Of a stretch of DNA of 64,000 bases, positions 53,366 through 62,948 are shown piece after piece. A program made the translations under genes and the position numbers. The stretch's first letter is position 1. Every line of letters starts with the position of its first letter. The notes under the pieces were generated by a model. The model did no database searches, was not told the origin of the DNA, and was given only the letters and a program-made list of their open reading frames with translations. Source of the DNA: Ralstonia pickettii (GTDB taxonomy: Bacteria; Pseudomonadota; Gammaproteobacteria; Burkholderiales; Burkholderiaceae); assembly GCF_001699815.1 (NCBI RefSeq), contig NZ_MCGB01000061.1, positions 186,001 to 250,000 of the forward strand. The letters are read 5' to 3'.

Positions 53366-55711
53366 TCAGCGTTGCGCTTGTGCAGCGGCATCCACAACGG
53401 TCAGGGCCGTCATGTTGAGGATACGTCGCACCGTTGCCGACGGCGTGAGGATGTGCACCGGCTTTTTTGCGCCCAGCAGGATCGGGCCGATGGCGATGTT
53501 GTTGCCGGCGGCCGCCTTCAGCAGGTTATAGGCGATGTTGGCGGCATCGATATTCGGCATGACCAACAGGTTGGCTTCGCCCTTGAGCGTCGAATCCGGC
53601 ACCAGCGAGTCCCGCAGCTTCTCGTCGAGCGCGGCGTCGCCATGCATCTCACCGTCCACTTCCAGGTTCGGGGCGCGTTCGCGCAGGATAGCCAGCGTTT
53701 CGCGCATCTTGACGGCAGAAGGCGCCTCCGACGAACCGAAGTTCGAGTGCGACATCAGCGCAACCTTTGGCTTGATGCCGAAGCGGCACAGTTCCTCGGC
53801 GGCCATGATGGTGATCTCGGCCAGTTGCTCGGCAGTGGGGTCGATATTGACGTGCGTATCTGTCAAGAAGATCTGACGGCCAGGCAGGACCAGACCGTTC
53901 ATGGCGGCGTACACGCAGTTCGTGCCACCGATGACCTGGTCGATGTAGCGCAGGTGCGCAGCGGTGGTGCTGACCGTGCCGCAAATCATGCCGTCGGCTT
54001 CGCCCTTGTGGATCATGACGGCGCCGATCAGCGTCGAACGGCGGCGCACTTCCAGCTTCGCGTACTGCGGCGTCACGCCCTTGCGCGCCATCAGCTTGTA
54101 GTACGTTTCCCAGTAGTCGCGGAAGCGCTCGTCGTGCTCGGGGTTCACCACGGTGAAATCCACGCCTTCACGCAGACGCAGGCCGAAGCGTTCGATGCGG
54201 TGGGCAATCACGCTCGGGCGGCCGATCAGGATCGGGCTGGCGAGCTTTTCATCCACAACGATCTGCACGGCACGCAGCACGCGCTCTTCTTCGCCTTCGG
54301 CAAAGATGATGCGCTTGTTCTCCATCGGCACCTTGCGGGCGGCCGAGAAGATCGGCTTCATCAGCGTGCCCGAGTGGTAGACGAATTGCTGCAGGTGCTG
54401 GCGGTAGGCGTCCATGTCTTCGATCGGACGCTGCGCCACGCCCGAGAGCATGGCCGCCTGCGCCACGGCCGGCGCGATCTTGACAATCAGGCGCGGGTCG
54501 AAGGGCTTCGGGATCAGGTATTCGGGGCCGAACGACAAGTCCTGGATGCCGTAGGCGGAAGCGACGATGTCGCTTTGCTCCTGGCGAGCCAGTTCAGCCA
54601 CGGCGTGCACGGCGGCAACTTCCATCTCACGCGTGATGGTGGTCGCGCCCACATCCAGCGCGCCGCGGAAGATGAACGGGAAGCACAGGACGTTGTTGAC
54701 CTGGTTCGGGTAATCCGTGCGGCCGGTGCCCATGATGACGTCCGGGCGCACTTCCTTGGCCAGTTCCGGCAGGATTTCCGGGTTCGGATTGGCCAGCGCG
54801 AAGATGATCGGCTTGTCGGCCATCTTCTTGACCATGTCCTGCTTAAGCACGCCGGCGGCGGACAGGCCCAGGAAAATGTCAGCGCCATCGATGACTTCGG
54901 CCAACGTACGCAGATCGGTCTTCTGTGCGAAGTGCGCCTTGTCCGGATCCATCAGTTCGGTACGGCCTTCGTAGACCACACCGGCCAAGTCCGTCACCCA
55001 GATGTTTTCGCGCGGCAGGCCGAGGTCGACCAGCAAGTCCAGGCAGGCCAGCGCCGCAGCGCCCGCGCCCGACGCCACCAGCTTGACCTTCTTGATGTCC
55101 TTGCCGACCACCTTGAGCGCATTGGTGATGCCTGCGCCCACGACGATGGCGGTGCCGTGCTGGTCATCATGGAAGACGGGGATCTTCATGCGCTTGCGCA
55201 GTTCGCGCTCGACGAAGAAGCACTCCGGTGCCTTGATATCTTCGAGGTTGATGCCGCCGAAGGTCGGCTCCAGCGAGGCGATGATATCGACAAGCTTTTG
55301 GGGGTCTTTTTCGTTGATCTCGATATCAAACACATCGATACCAGCGAATTTCTTGAACAGGCCCGCCTTGCCTTCCATGACCGGCTTCGAGGCTTCCGGG
55401 CCGATATCGCCCAGGCCGAGCACGGCCGTACCGTTGGTCACCACGCCGACGAGGTTGCCGCGGGCGGTGTAGCGGAACGAGTTGGTAACGTCTTCGACGA
55501 TCTCTTCACAGGCGGCGGCAACACCCGGTGAATACGCCAGGGCGAGGTCGCGCTGGTTCGACAGCGGCTTGGTCGGCGTGACGGAAATCTTGCCCGGGGT
55601 CGGAAACTCGTGGTACTCCAGCGCGGCCTTGCGCAAGGCGGCGCGCTGCTGCGCCTTGAGTTCTTCATCCGTGCGGGCGGGCTGCTGAGGCTGGGTATCC
55701 ACCGTGGTCAT
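53366..55711 (-). CDS. maeB: NADP-dependent malic enzyme (MaeB type, with phosphotransacetylase-like domain)
   Basis: The enzyme decarboxylates malate to pyruvate, yielding NADPH. The 781-residue protein has the malic domain (about 20-160; [20 protein letters not shown] at its start), the NAD-binding domain with [10 protein letters not shown] and [20 protein letters not shown], then a C-terminal phosphate acetyltransferase-like domain from about residue 440, as in E. coli MaeB (759 residues). [10 protein letters not shown] is the substrate signature. The start is the ATG at 55711; an upstream in-frame ATG adds unlike residues. It is a single-gene unit with its own terminator. Confidence 0.95.
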   Translation of the reverse strand: MTTVDTQPQQPARTDEELKAQQRAALRKAALEYHEFPTPGKISVTPTKPLSNQRDLALAYSPGVAAACEEIVEDVTNSFRYTARGNLVGVVTNGTAVLGLGDIGPEASKPVMEGKAGLFKKFAGIDVFDIEINEKDPQKLVDIIASLEPTFGGINLEDIKAPECFFVERELRKRMKIPVFHDDQHGTAIVVGAGITNALKVVGKDIKKVKLVASGAGAAALACLDLLVDLGLPRENIWVTDLAGVVYEGRTELMDPDKAHFAQKTDLRTLAEVIDGADIFLGLSAAGVLKQDMVKKMADKPIIFALANPNPEILPELAKEVRPDVIMGTGRTDYPNQVNNVLCFPFIFRGALDVGATTITREMEVAAVHAVAELARQEQSDIVASAYGIQDLSFGPEYLIPKPFDPRLIVKIAPAVAQAAMLSGVAQRPIEDMDAYRQHLQQFVYHSGTLMKPIFSAARKVPMENKRIIFAEGEEERVLRAVQIVVDEKLASPILIGRPSVIAHRIERFGLRLREGVDFTVVNPEHDERFRDYWETYYKLMARKGVTPQYAKLEVRRRSTLIGAVMIHKGEADGMICGTVSTTAAHLRYIDQVIGGTNCVYAAMNGLVLPGRQIFLTDTHVNIDPTAEQLAEITIMAAEELCRFGIKPKVALMSHSNFGSSEAPSAVKMRETLAILRERAPNLEVDGEMHGDAALDEKLRDSLVPDSTLKGEANLLVMPNIDAANIAYNLLKAAAGNNIAIGPILLGAKKPVHILTPSATVRRILNMTALTVVDAAAQAQR

Positions 55712-55950
55712 GGGTCTCTCGTATCGGGTGGCCAGCGCGCGCGCCGGCCGTCGCATCTAGCGGGCCACCGGGATACCCTCACGAGCGCCACGGGAATACG
55801 GTCCGCCTCCTTGGGCCCGTCATTTTATATAGTGAAAAGCGATCTCACAACGGGATTTTGGGTGGGAGTGCCATGCGCATTCGCTACAATATTTCACCGT
55901 CCCGTCACGGCACCATCGGGCTTGCCCCATATTCCTCCATCGCCGCTGCC

Positions 55951-56958
55951 GTGTCCAAGCCCGTCCAACCCCGCAACTCCGCTGATGATGCGTCAGACCT
56001 CTCCGAATTCGGCCTGATTCGCCGTTATTTCACGCGGCCGACGCCAAGAGCGACATTGGGCGTGGGCGACGATTGCGCCTTGCTCGGGCCACGTCCTGGG
56101 TACGAATTGGCGATCTCCACCGACATGCTGGTCGCCGGTCGTCACTTTTTTCCCCATGCGGAGCCCCGCGCACTTGGGCACAAAGCGCTGGCTGTCAACC
56201 TATCGGATCTGGCTGCCATGGGTGCGGAGCCACGTGCTTTTACGCTGGCCGTGGCGCTTCCCAAAGCCGACCCCGCCTGGCTCAAACCGTTTTCCGAAGG
56301 CCTGCTCGCCCTGGCGGATGCCTTTCACTGTGAACTCATTGGCGGTGACACCACGCGGGGGCCGCTCACGCTGAGCCTGACCGTCTTCGGCGACGTCCCC
56401 CTCGCTGCGGCATTACGCCGCGACGCCGCCCGTCCCGGCGATGACCTCTGGGTCTCGGGCACTGTCGGCGATGCGCGACTCGCGCTGGGTGCCCTGCGCA
56501 ACGAATGGGCGCTTACGCCCGAAGCGCTCGCACAAGTGCAGCCACGCATGGACATGCCGACGCCGCGCGTGGCACTCGGTCTGGCATTGCGCGGTGTCGC
56601 CCGGGCGGCGCTCGACGTATCGGACGGCTTGTTGGGCGATCTTGGCCACATCCTCACGCAATCCCGCGTTGGGGCGACGGTCATGGTCGACGATGTCCCG
56701 CGTTCGCCGACGCTGGCCGCGCAGTCCCGGGCGCTTCAGCTGCAATGCACGCTGGCCGGCGGCGACGACTACGAACTGTGCTTTACTGCTCCTGCCGATG
56801 CTCGCGACGCTGTGATCGCAGCGGGCCAGCGTGCGGGGGTGGCTGTCACACGCGTCGGCCGCATTGACGCCGAAACCGGCTTGCGCCTCGTCGATGCCCA
56901 AGGTGCCCCGGTCATCTTCACGCATGGCAGCTTCGACCATTTCTCTTCCGCATCATGA
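55951..56958 (+). CDS. thiL: Thiamine-monophosphate kinase
   Basis: ThiL phosphorylates thiamine monophosphate to the diphosphate cofactor. The 335-residue version from the GTG at 55951 places the family start FGLIRRYFTRP near residue 20. Motifs are LGVGDDCALL, ISTDMLVAGRHFF, LIGGDTTRGPLTLS and DVSDGLLGDLGHI, the ATP- and Mg-binding loops. The start is uncertain: an ATG at 55873 with GGGAG before it would add 26 residues, but TACAAT at 55885 looks like a -10 element and would put that ATG upstream of the transcript. pgpA overlaps the stop by 4 nt. Confidence 0.92.
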   Translation: MSKPVQPRNSADDASDLSEFGLIRRYFTRPTPRATLGVGDDCALLGPRPGYELAISTDMLVAGRHFFPHAEPRALGHKALAVNLSDLAAMGAEPRAFTLAVALPKADPAWLKPFSEGLLALADAFHCELIGGDTTRGPLTLSLTVFGDVPLAAALRRDAARPGDDLWVSGTVGDARLALGALRNEWALTPEALAQVQPRMDMPTPRVALGLALRGVARAALDVSDGLLGDLGHILTQSRVGATVMVDDVPRSPTLAAQSRALQLQCTLAGGDDYELCFTAPADARDAVIAAGQRAGVAVTRVGRIDAETGLRLVDAQGAPVIFTHGSFDHFSSAS

Positions 56959-57533
56959 TGTCTTCCGCTCCCTTCCCGCCCTCCAATCCGCCGGGCCAGC
57001 CTGAAACCGTCGTCCTTGAGGCGGGCCAGGCCGCACAGGTACGCCGCCCGACGGCGCGCTTCATGTTCGGCCATCCCGCACGCATTCTCGCGCTCGGCTT
57101 CGGCACGGGCCTATCGCCGATCCTGCCGGGCACGGTCGGCACACTGTACGCCTGGCTGATTTATGTGGTGTTGGCGCGCTGGATTTCAGGACCCACGTGG
57201 CTGCTGATCGCGGCCGTTGGTTTCGTGATCGGCATCTGGGCATGCACCCGCACCGCACGCGATCTGGGTGTGGCAGACCACGGCGCCATGGTGTGGGACG
57301 AGATGGTGGCGTTTTGGATCGTGCTGGCGTTTGTCACGCCCACCACGCTGGGCGGGCAGTTCGCCGCATTCCTGTGGTTCCGCTTCTTCGACATGGTCAA
57401 GCCGGCGCCCATCCGCTATTACGACCGCACGCTCAAGGGCTTCGGCGTGCGCGGTGGCTACGGCGTGATGGTCGATGACATTTTGGCGGCGTTCTACACG
57501 CTGCTTGTGTTCGCGCTGTGGCGCTCGTTTTGA
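56955..57533 (+). CDS. pgpA: Phosphatidylglycerophosphatase A
   Basis: PgpA dephosphorylates phosphatidylglycerophosphate in phospholipid synthesis at the inner membrane. The 192-residue protein has about four hydrophobic helices and the family motifs LALGFGTGLSPILPGTVGTL and VWDEMVAFWIVLAF, with GVRGGYGVMVDDILA near the end containing catalytic Asp residues. About 35 polar residues precede the conserved domain. The thiL-pgpA-pncC order is common in proteobacteria; the thiL stop overlaps this ATG. Confidence 0.94.
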   Translation: MMSSAPFPPSNPPGQPETVVLEAGQAAQVRRPTARFMFGHPARILALGFGTGLSPILPGTVGTLYAWLIYVVLARWISGPTWLLIAAVGFVIGIWACTRTARDLGVADHGAMVWDEMVAFWIVLAFVTPTTLGGQFAAFLWFRFFDMVKPAPIRYYDRTLKGFGVRGGYGVMVDDILAAFYTLLVFALWRSF

Positions 57534-57565
57534 CGTTTGACGACCGAAGCTTCGAAGGTATCGCA

Positions 57566-58066
57566 ATGGCTGAATCCCGCGCCCTGGCCCAATTGGCCGA
57601 ACTCGTCGCTGACACGCTCCACAAGCGCAGCCTGATGATGGCATCCGCCGAGTCGTGCACTGGCGGGCTGGTGTCCGCCGCCATCACCGACGTATCGGGT
57701 TCTTCCGCGTGGTTTGAGCGCGGCTTCGTCGTCTATTCCAACGAAGCGAAATCGCAGATGTTGGGCGTTCCGGCGGCGCTGATCCGCGAACATGGCGCCG
57801 TGAGCGAACCGGTGGCGCATGCCATGGCTGAGGGCGCAGTGCTCAACAGCCGCGCGCAGGTGGCCGTCGCGATTACCGGTGTGGCGGGCCCGACCGGCGG
57901 TACGCCCGACAAGCCCGTCGGCATGGTGTGCTTTGGTTGGAGCAACCGGCTGCAAACGCGCGTGGAAACGCGCCACTTCAAGGGCGATCGCAAGCAGGTT
58001 CGCCTGCAGGCTGCCGAGCACGCGCTGCGCGGCGTACTCGACTTCCTCGACTCGGCGGAATGCTGA
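57566..58066 (+). CDS. pncC: Nicotinamide-nucleotide amidohydrolase (CinA C-terminal type)
   Basis: PncC hydrolyses nicotinamide mononucleotide to nicotinate mononucleotide and ammonia in NAD recycling. The 166-residue single-domain protein shows ASAESCTGGLVSAAITDVSG with the catalytic Ser, GFVVYSNEAKSQMLGV and AVAITGVAGPTGGTPDKPVG, all diagnostic. I used the ATG at 57566, preceded by GAAGG. The stop is one base away from the stop of the convergent miniprotein gene. Confidence 0.94.
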   Translation: MAESRALAQLAELVADTLHKRSLMMASAESCTGGLVSAAITDVSGSSAWFERGFVVYSNEAKSQMLGVPAALIREHGAVSEPVAHAMAEGAVLNSRAQVAVAITGVAGPTGGTPDKPVGMVCFGWSNRLQTRVETRHFKGDRKQVRLQAAEHALRGVLDFLDSAEC

Positions 58067-58067
58067 T

Positions 58068-58286
58068 CTAGATCTCGCTGGGATGATCCGGCCGGCGACG
58101 ATCTCCGTGATCGTGTTCCGACTGGTGTTCGTGGTCGTGCTCGTGGCGACGGTCGCGATCATGGTCGCGGCGCGTCGTCTCGTGCTGGTGGGTGTCGTCG
58201 CGCTCTTTCTCGAGCTTGCGGTCCGGGTCCTTGCCGGTCTCTTCCCGGTGCGTACCGGCAACGGGGCCGTGCGGATGCGTGGTCAT
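58068..58286 (-). CDS. His/Asp/Arg-rich miniprotein, function unknown
   Basis: The 72-residue reading starts at the ATG at 58286 after GCGAGGACGCC, a fair ribosome site. The protein is extremely polar. From residue 33 on it is mostly His, Asp, Glu and Arg, with runs such as HQHETTRRDHDRDRRHEHDH and EHDHGDRRRPDH. No membrane segment, signal or known domain is visible. The His/Asp runs suggest metal or nucleic-acid binding, or disorder only. It sits between pncC (convergent) and pyrF (same direction, 40 nt upstream). It could be a spurious reading, but the ribosome site and the regular repeats favour a real gene. Confidence 0.55.
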   Translation of the reverse strand: MTTHPHGPVAGTHREETGKDPDRKLEKERDDTHQHETTRRDHDRDRRHEHDHEHQSEHDHGDRRRPDHPSEI

Positions 58287-58326
58287 GGCGTCCTCGCTCT
58301 TACCGCAACCGGACCGACAGAGCGGA

Positions 58327-59142
58327 TCAGTTGCGGAACTGGTTGATCTGGTCTCGGGTGGCAAGCGCCACGCGGCGAGCGGCATCGGCGAAATCGCTGT
58401 CGGTGCTCGCGTAGAGAATGGCCCGCGACGAGTTGATCATCATGCCGGTACCGTCGGCCGTGCGGCCGGCGCGCACCGTGGCTTCGATGTCGCCTCCCTG
58501 GGCGCCAACGCCCGGAATCAGCAGCGGCATGTCGCCGACAATCTCCCGCACCTTGGCAATCTCTTCGGGAAAGGTCGCACCCACCACCAGGCCCATCTGG
58601 CCGCTGGTGTTCCACACGTCGCGCGCACGTTCGGCCACGACCTGATAGACAGGGCGGCCGTCGGTTTCGAGGAACTGCACATCGCTGCCGCCGGCGTTGG
58701 ACGTGCGGCACAGCACGATCACGCCCTTGTCGGCGTGCGCGAGATACGGCTGCATCGAGTCAAAACCCATGTACGGGCTGACGGTGACGGCGTCGGCCTG
58801 GTAGCGCTCGAAGGCTTCCTTGGCGTAGTGCTCGGCGGTTGAGCCGATATCGCCGCGCTTGGCATCAAGAATGACGGGAACGCCCGGATAGGCTTCGTGG
58901 ATGTAGCTGATGAGCTGCTCGAGCTGGTCTTCAGCGCGCTGCGAGGCAAAGTAGGCGATCTGCGGCTTGAACGCGCAGACAAGGTCGGCGGTCGCGTCCA
59001 CGATGGCGCGGCAGAATGAGAAGATCGCTCCGCCCGTGCCGGTCAGCGACGCCGGCAGGCGTGCCGGGTCAGGATCGAGCCCGACGCACAGCAGGGAGTT
59101 GTTGCGTTGCCAGGCGGCAGCCAGTTGTTCGGTAAATCGCAT
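58327..59142 (-). CDS. pyrF: Orotidine-5'-phosphate decarboxylase (type 2)
   Basis: PyrF makes UMP from OMP. The 271-residue protein has the type 2 pattern: [15 protein letters not shown] at the start, [13 protein letters not shown] and the catalytic [17 protein letters not shown], with Asp-Lys-Asp in the active site. Late [20 protein letters not shown] binds phosphate. The start is the ATG at 59142; a frame from 59178 adds a non-conserved leader. It is likely co-transcribed with the miniprotein gene downstream. Confidence 0.95.
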   Translation of the reverse strand: MRFTEQLAAAWQRNNSLLCVGLDPDPARLPASLTGTGGAIFSFCRAIVDATADLVCAFKPQIAYFASQRAEDQLEQLISYIHEAYPGVPVILDAKRGDIGSTAEHYAKEAFERYQADAVTVSPYMGFDSMQPYLAHADKGVIVLCRTSNAGGSDVQFLETDGRPVYQVVAERARDVWNTSGQMGLVVGATFPEEIAKVREIVGDMPLLIPGVGAQGGDIEATVRAGRTADGTGMMINSSRAILYASTDSDFADAARRVALATRDQINQFRN

Positions 59143-59352
59143 GGTGTCGGGAATGTGAGAGCGGCCGGACGGCCGCATGACTTGCGTTCATTTTACCCGT
59201 CGGGCGGCCCGGTGGCGGCATCTTCCGGACGTGGCATCGGCCCCACGCGTGCGCGCCAAGGCACCGTTTGTGGCTGAATCCGCAGGCTCTTTAGGCTACA
59301 CTCGGCGCGATTTTTCGCCGCCCGTTCAACGCCTGCTTCAAGGAAACACCCC

Positions 59353-60315
59353 ATGATCAATCTGTTCGTCGTGCAAAAAGGTCGTCTCGCGCAGGAACAG
59401 GTTGAAGAACGCAGTGAACTGCTGCAGCACAAGCCGATCTGGATCGACGTGATCGACCCAGACGACGAAGAGCTGGCGTGGATCAAGGAAGCCTACGGCG
59501 TGGTCCTGCCCGAGCTGGAGCAATTGGGCGACCTGGAAGCCTCCGCCCGCTACTTCGAAGGCGAAGACGGCCACATCCACATCCGCACCGATTTCCTGCT
59601 CGACGAAGAAACAACCTCGCGCAACGTGCGCGTGGCCTTCGTGCTGACCAAGGATGTGCTCTTCTCGATCCACGACGAAGATCTGCCCGCGTTCCGGCTG
59701 GTGCGCATGCGTGCGCGGCTGCGCCCGGGCTCGGTGCGCAACGCCAAGGATGTGCTGATGGATCTATACGCCACCGATGCGGAATACTCGGCCGACTCTA
59801 TCGAAGAAGTCTATGAACGCCTCGAAGATGCCAGCAGACGCGTGCTGGCCGATGAGGTGACCGATGCTGCCGCCGCCGATGTGCTGGAGATCATCGCCCG
59901 CGTGGAAGACTTGAACGGCCGAATCCGCCGCAATGTCATGGATACGCGCCGAGCCGTGTCATTTCTGCTGCGCAGCCAGTTGCTCTCGGCCGATCAGCAG
60001 GACGAAGCGCGCCAGGTGCTGCGCGACATCGATTCCATCGAGAATCACACGGCGTTCCTGTCGGACAAGGTCAACTTCCTGATGGATGCCACCGTCGGCT
60101 TCATCAACATCAACCAGAACAAGATCATCAAGCTGTTCTCGGTGGTGTCGGTGGCGTTGATGCCGCCCACGCTGATCGCCTCGATCTACGGCATGAACTT
60201 CAAGGTGATGCCGGAGCTGGACTGGGCTGAAGGCTACCCGTACGCGATCGTGATGATGGTGGTGTCGGCGGCGATTCCGCTGGTGTACTTCCGCCGCAAA
60301 GGCTGGCTGAAGTAG
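59353..60315 (+). CDS. corA: Magnesium/cobalt transporter CorA
   Basis: CorA is the pentameric inner-membrane Mg2+ channel. The 320-residue protein has a large cytosolic N-terminal domain (about 1-255), a long stalk helix and two C-terminal transmembrane helices. The pore motif YGMNF lies in IYGMNFKVMPELDW between the helices, and the C-terminus is RRKGWLK, rich in Lys/Arg as usual. AAGGAAACACCCC precedes the ATG. It is a single gene, convergent with mtgA after only 12 nt and without a visible terminator. Confidence 0.95.
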   Translation: MINLFVVQKGRLAQEQVEERSELLQHKPIWIDVIDPDDEELAWIKEAYGVVLPELEQLGDLEASARYFEGEDGHIHIRTDFLLDEETTSRNVRVAFVLTKDVLFSIHDEDLPAFRLVRMRARLRPGSVRNAKDVLMDLYATDAEYSADSIEEVYERLEDASRRVLADEVTDAAAADVLEIIARVEDLNGRIRRNVMDTRRAVSFLLRSQLLSADQQDEARQVLRDIDSIENHTAFLSDKVNFLMDATVGFININQNKIIKLFSVVSVALMPPTLIASIYGMNFKVMPELDWAEGYPYAIVMMVVSAAIPLVYFRRKGWLK

Positions 60316-60327
60316 CTCGCTGCGAGG

Positions 60328-61032
60328 TCAATCCGGCAGCGTGGCCGAGCCCATGCGGTTGGCGATCACCGTGGCCTTGCGCGTGAAGTTCACGTGCACG
60401 TTGGCGCAGTAGCTCTTCTTGTCGAAGCACTTCGGTGCAGGCAGCGCCGCCGCCAGTCGCGCTGCCTGACCGACCGTGAGTTGCGAGGCCGGGCGTTTGA
60501 AGTAATGCTGCGCCGCCGCTTCCGCGCCGAACACGCCCTCGCCCCATTCCACCGAGTTCAGATAGATCTCGAGAATGCGTTCCTTATCGAGCCAGAACTC
60601 GAGCATCCACGTGATGACAAGTTCTTCGCCCTTGCGCAGGTAGTGGCGTTCGCCCGAGAGGAACAGGTTCTTGGCCAATTGCTGCGTGATGGTCGAACCG
60701 CCCGCGACCACGTGGCCGCGCCGCTTGTTTTTCTCCCACGCGTCGAGCATGGCGTCGACTTCCCAGCCGCTGTGCGAGACGAAATCCGCGTCTTCACTGG
60801 CGATGACCGCGCGTTTGAGGTTGCGCGAGATCTGGTCGTAATTGACCCAGCGGTGGTCGACCTTGCAGGTGAAAACATTGGCGCCGCACAAGCGCATACG
60901 CTCAGCGCGCATGAAACTCGTAGACGACGGATCAAATACCTGCCAACTCGCGATGGCAGCGAAGAAGTACAGGTTGAGTGCGACCACGCCCGCAACGAAG
61001 CAGCCGATCACGTAGCCGAACCAACGCATCAT
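60328..61032 (-). CDS. mtgA: Monofunctional peptidoglycan glycosyltransferase
   Basis: MtgA polymerises lipid II into glycan strands at the inner membrane. The 234-residue GT51 enzyme has one N-terminal membrane anchor (about residues 5-27). The catalytic regions are [17 protein letters not shown] (catalytic Glu), [32 protein letters not shown] (second Glu) and [18 protein letters not shown]. There is no transpeptidase domain. The ATG pair at 61032/61029 is the start. It follows aroE after 20 nt in the group tonB-like-aroE-mtgA. Confidence 0.95.
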   Translation of the reverse strand: MMRWFGYVIGCFVAGVVALNLYFFAAIASWQVFDPSSTSFMRAERMRLCGANVFTCKVDHRWVNYDQISRNLKRAVIASEDADFVSHSGWEVDAMLDAWEKNKRRGHVVAGGSTITQQLAKNLFLSGERHYLRKGEELVITWMLEFWLDKERILEIYLNSVEWGEGVFGAEAAAQHYFKRPASQLTVGQAARLAAALPAPKCFDKKSYCANVHVNFTRKATVIANRMGSATLPD

Positions 61033-61052
61033 CGCAGGGCTGCGCTCCAGGT

Positions 61053-61970
61053 TCAGCGAGGCGCGCGCGCCGCGACCGCGGCTTCGCCCTGCAGCCCTTC
61101 GCGCATGGCGAGCAGCACCGGCGCGGTGTCCGGGCGCACGCCGCGCCAGACGAAGAACGATTCCGCGGCCTGCTCCACCAGCATGCCCAGGCCGTCCCAT
61201 GCGCGGGCGCCGTTGCGCCGGGCGAACTCCATGAACACCGTCGGACGCGGGCCGTACATCATGTCGTAGGCCAGCGCGTTGGGGCCGAACACGGTGGTCG
61301 GGATCGGCGGCACTTCGGCCTGCAGGCTGCTCGCCGTGGCGTTGATGATGACGTCGAAAACGTCGTCCGCAGCAAGCTCGTCATAGCCCCCGCCCACGAG
61401 TTCAACCTCGTGCAGCTTGGCCGAGACCTCGAAGCGCTCGACCAGCCTGTTGGCGCGATCGGCCGTGCGGTTGGCCAGGAACACGCGCGCGGGCTTGTGC
61501 TCCAGCAGCGGCAGCAGCACGCCGCGCGCCGCACCACCCGCGCCCAGTAGCAGCACGCGCTCGCCTTCGAGCGCGTTGCCGATGTTGTGGGTGATGTCGC
61601 GCATCAGGCCGACGCCGTCGGTGTTGTCGCCAAAAATCTCTTCACCATCGAACTTGAGCGTGTTGACCGCGCCGGCCGATTCCGCCCGCAGCGACAACGA
61701 CGTCGACATGGCATACGCATCGAGCTTGAACGGCACCGTCACGTTGAGCCCGCGTCCGCCTTCACGCACGAAGGTCATCACGGTTTCGTCAAACGCGATC
61801 AACTCGGCGTAGATACGGTCGTAGCGGATGCGCTGCCCGGTCTGCTGCGCAAACGCGGCATGGATGATGGGCGACTTGCTGTGCGCGATCGGGTTGCCGA
61901 TCACGCCATAGCGATCTGTGGGCGGCGCGCTCGCGGCGGCGAGGATGGCCTCTTGAAACGACGACGGCAT
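61053..61970 (-). CDS. aroE: Shikimate dehydrogenase
   Basis: AroE reduces 3-dehydroshikimate to shikimate with NADPH. The 305-residue protein shows [20 protein letters not shown] (substrate site), [13 protein letters not shown] (catalytic Lys), [12 protein letters not shown] (Asn/Asp) and [18 protein letters not shown] (cofactor loop), then [11 protein letters not shown]. The start is the ATG at 61970; a TTG at 61985 that overlaps the upstream stop is less likely. About 20 residues precede the family start. It is flanked by a TonB-like gene and mtgA in one direction. Confidence 0.95.
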   Translation of the reverse strand: MPSSFQEAILAAASAPPTDRYGVIGNPIAHSKSPIIHAAFAQQTGQRIRYDRIYAELIAFDETVMTFVREGGRGLNVTVPFKLDAYAMSTSLSLRAESAGAVNTLKFDGEEIFGDNTDGVGLMRDITHNIGNALEGERVLLLGAGGAARGVLLPLLEHKPARVFLANRTADRANRLVERFEVSAKLHEVELVGGGYDELAADDVFDVIINATASSLQAEVPPIPTTVFGPNALAYDMMYGPRPTVFMEFARRNGARAWDGLGMLVEQAAESFFVWRGVRPDTAPVLLAMREGLQGEAAVAARAPR

Positions 61971-61981
61971 GGACGACGAAA

Positions 61982-62896
61982 TCAACGGGTCTGCAGGTGG
62001 GTTTCCAAGCCTGCGCGGGTGAACTTGAACGTGGCGACCACATCCTGGATGTCGACGCGCTTGCGCATCTCGGCCGGGAAGGCGCCAAACGGTGAAGACG
62101 AACGCACGATGGCCACGGCCTGGCGATCCAGCGCGGGGTTGCCCGAGCTCTTTGCGATCTCGATGCCTTCGATCTTGTAGCCGTCCTGGTTATAGCCGAG
62201 CTGGCCTTCGCGGTTGATGCTGATCACGACGATCAGCTCGCCATACAGCGGGCGGCCGTTCTGGCTGGGAAAGTTTGCGGTGCCGCGGGCTTCGATCTTG
62301 CGCCGCACGGCATCGTAGTAGCGGGCGTAATCCACCTGGCGGGCGCTGGCGGCTGTCAGCACATTGCGGCGCGGGCGCTTGGCGTAGTTCTCGAGATTCC
62401 GGTCGATCTCGGCCTGCAGCCGGGCGATTTCGTCTTGCGTGGTGCGGTCGTCGGTGCCGTTGGTGGGCGACGGCTGCGGACGCTCGCCGGGCTTGACCTG
62501 ACGATCGTTGACCAGCGGCGCGCGCTCGGTCGATTGCGTCAGCAGGCGGCGCTGCTCTTGCTCGAGATACTCAACGCGGCGCTGTGTGAGCTTGATGGCG
62601 TCGCCGGTCTGCTCATTGGTGTCAGCGGGCAGCGGCGTGGTGGCGCGCTGCTGGTCATATTCGCCACCGCCGTTCAGGTTGACCTGGGCCACGGCCGTCG
62701 CCTTGGACGGTGCCGTCGACGACTTGGCGTTGACCAGCACCACATCCAGGCCCGGATCGTCGCGCTTGATATCGAACGCCTCGGGGGCCACCACGCGCAC
62801 GAACAGCAGTACAACATGCACGGCCAGCGACACCACCAGCGCCTTGGTGAGCGTGCTGCTGCCGGACCAGTCCGGACGGTTTGCGAGGGCGGCCAT
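61982..62896 (-). CDS. TonB-family energy-transducer-like protein
   Basis: The 304-residue protein has one N-terminal membrane helix (about residues 20-40; LVVSLAVHVVLLFVRVVAP), a long Gln/Arg/Glu-rich coiled middle (about 100-200) and a C-terminal TonB-like beta domain (LYGELIVVISINREGQLGYN). TonB proteins transmit inner-membrane energy to outer-membrane receptors, but no exbB/exbD lies nearby and the middle is Pro-poor, unlike classical TonB. A structural or trafficking role is possible. ATG at 62896. It lies 52 nt after the ribonuclease gene. Confidence 0.83.
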   Translation of the reverse strand: MAALANRPDWSGSSTLTKALVVSLAVHVVLLFVRVVAPEAFDIKRDDPGLDVVLVNAKSSTAPSKATAVAQVNLNGGGEYDQQRATTPLPADTNEQTGDAIKLTQRRVEYLEQEQRRLLTQSTERAPLVNDRQVKPGERPQPSPTNGTDDRTTQDEIARLQAEIDRNLENYAKRPRRNVLTAASARQVDYARYYDAVRRKIEARGTANFPSQNGRPLYGELIVVISINREGQLGYNQDGYKIEGIEIAKSSGNPALDRQAVAIVRSSSPFGAFPAEMRKRVDIQDVVATFKFTRAGLETHLQTR

Positions 62897-62948
62897 GGGG
62901 CGATTCCTGGTCGATGCGCGAAGAATGAAGGTCAGGCTGCGATTGTAG

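Noticed and set aside
53354-55531. Open frame of about 725 codons on the plus strand opposite maeB
   Set aside because: Shadow of the malic enzyme gene; composition typical of antisense frames and no motif.
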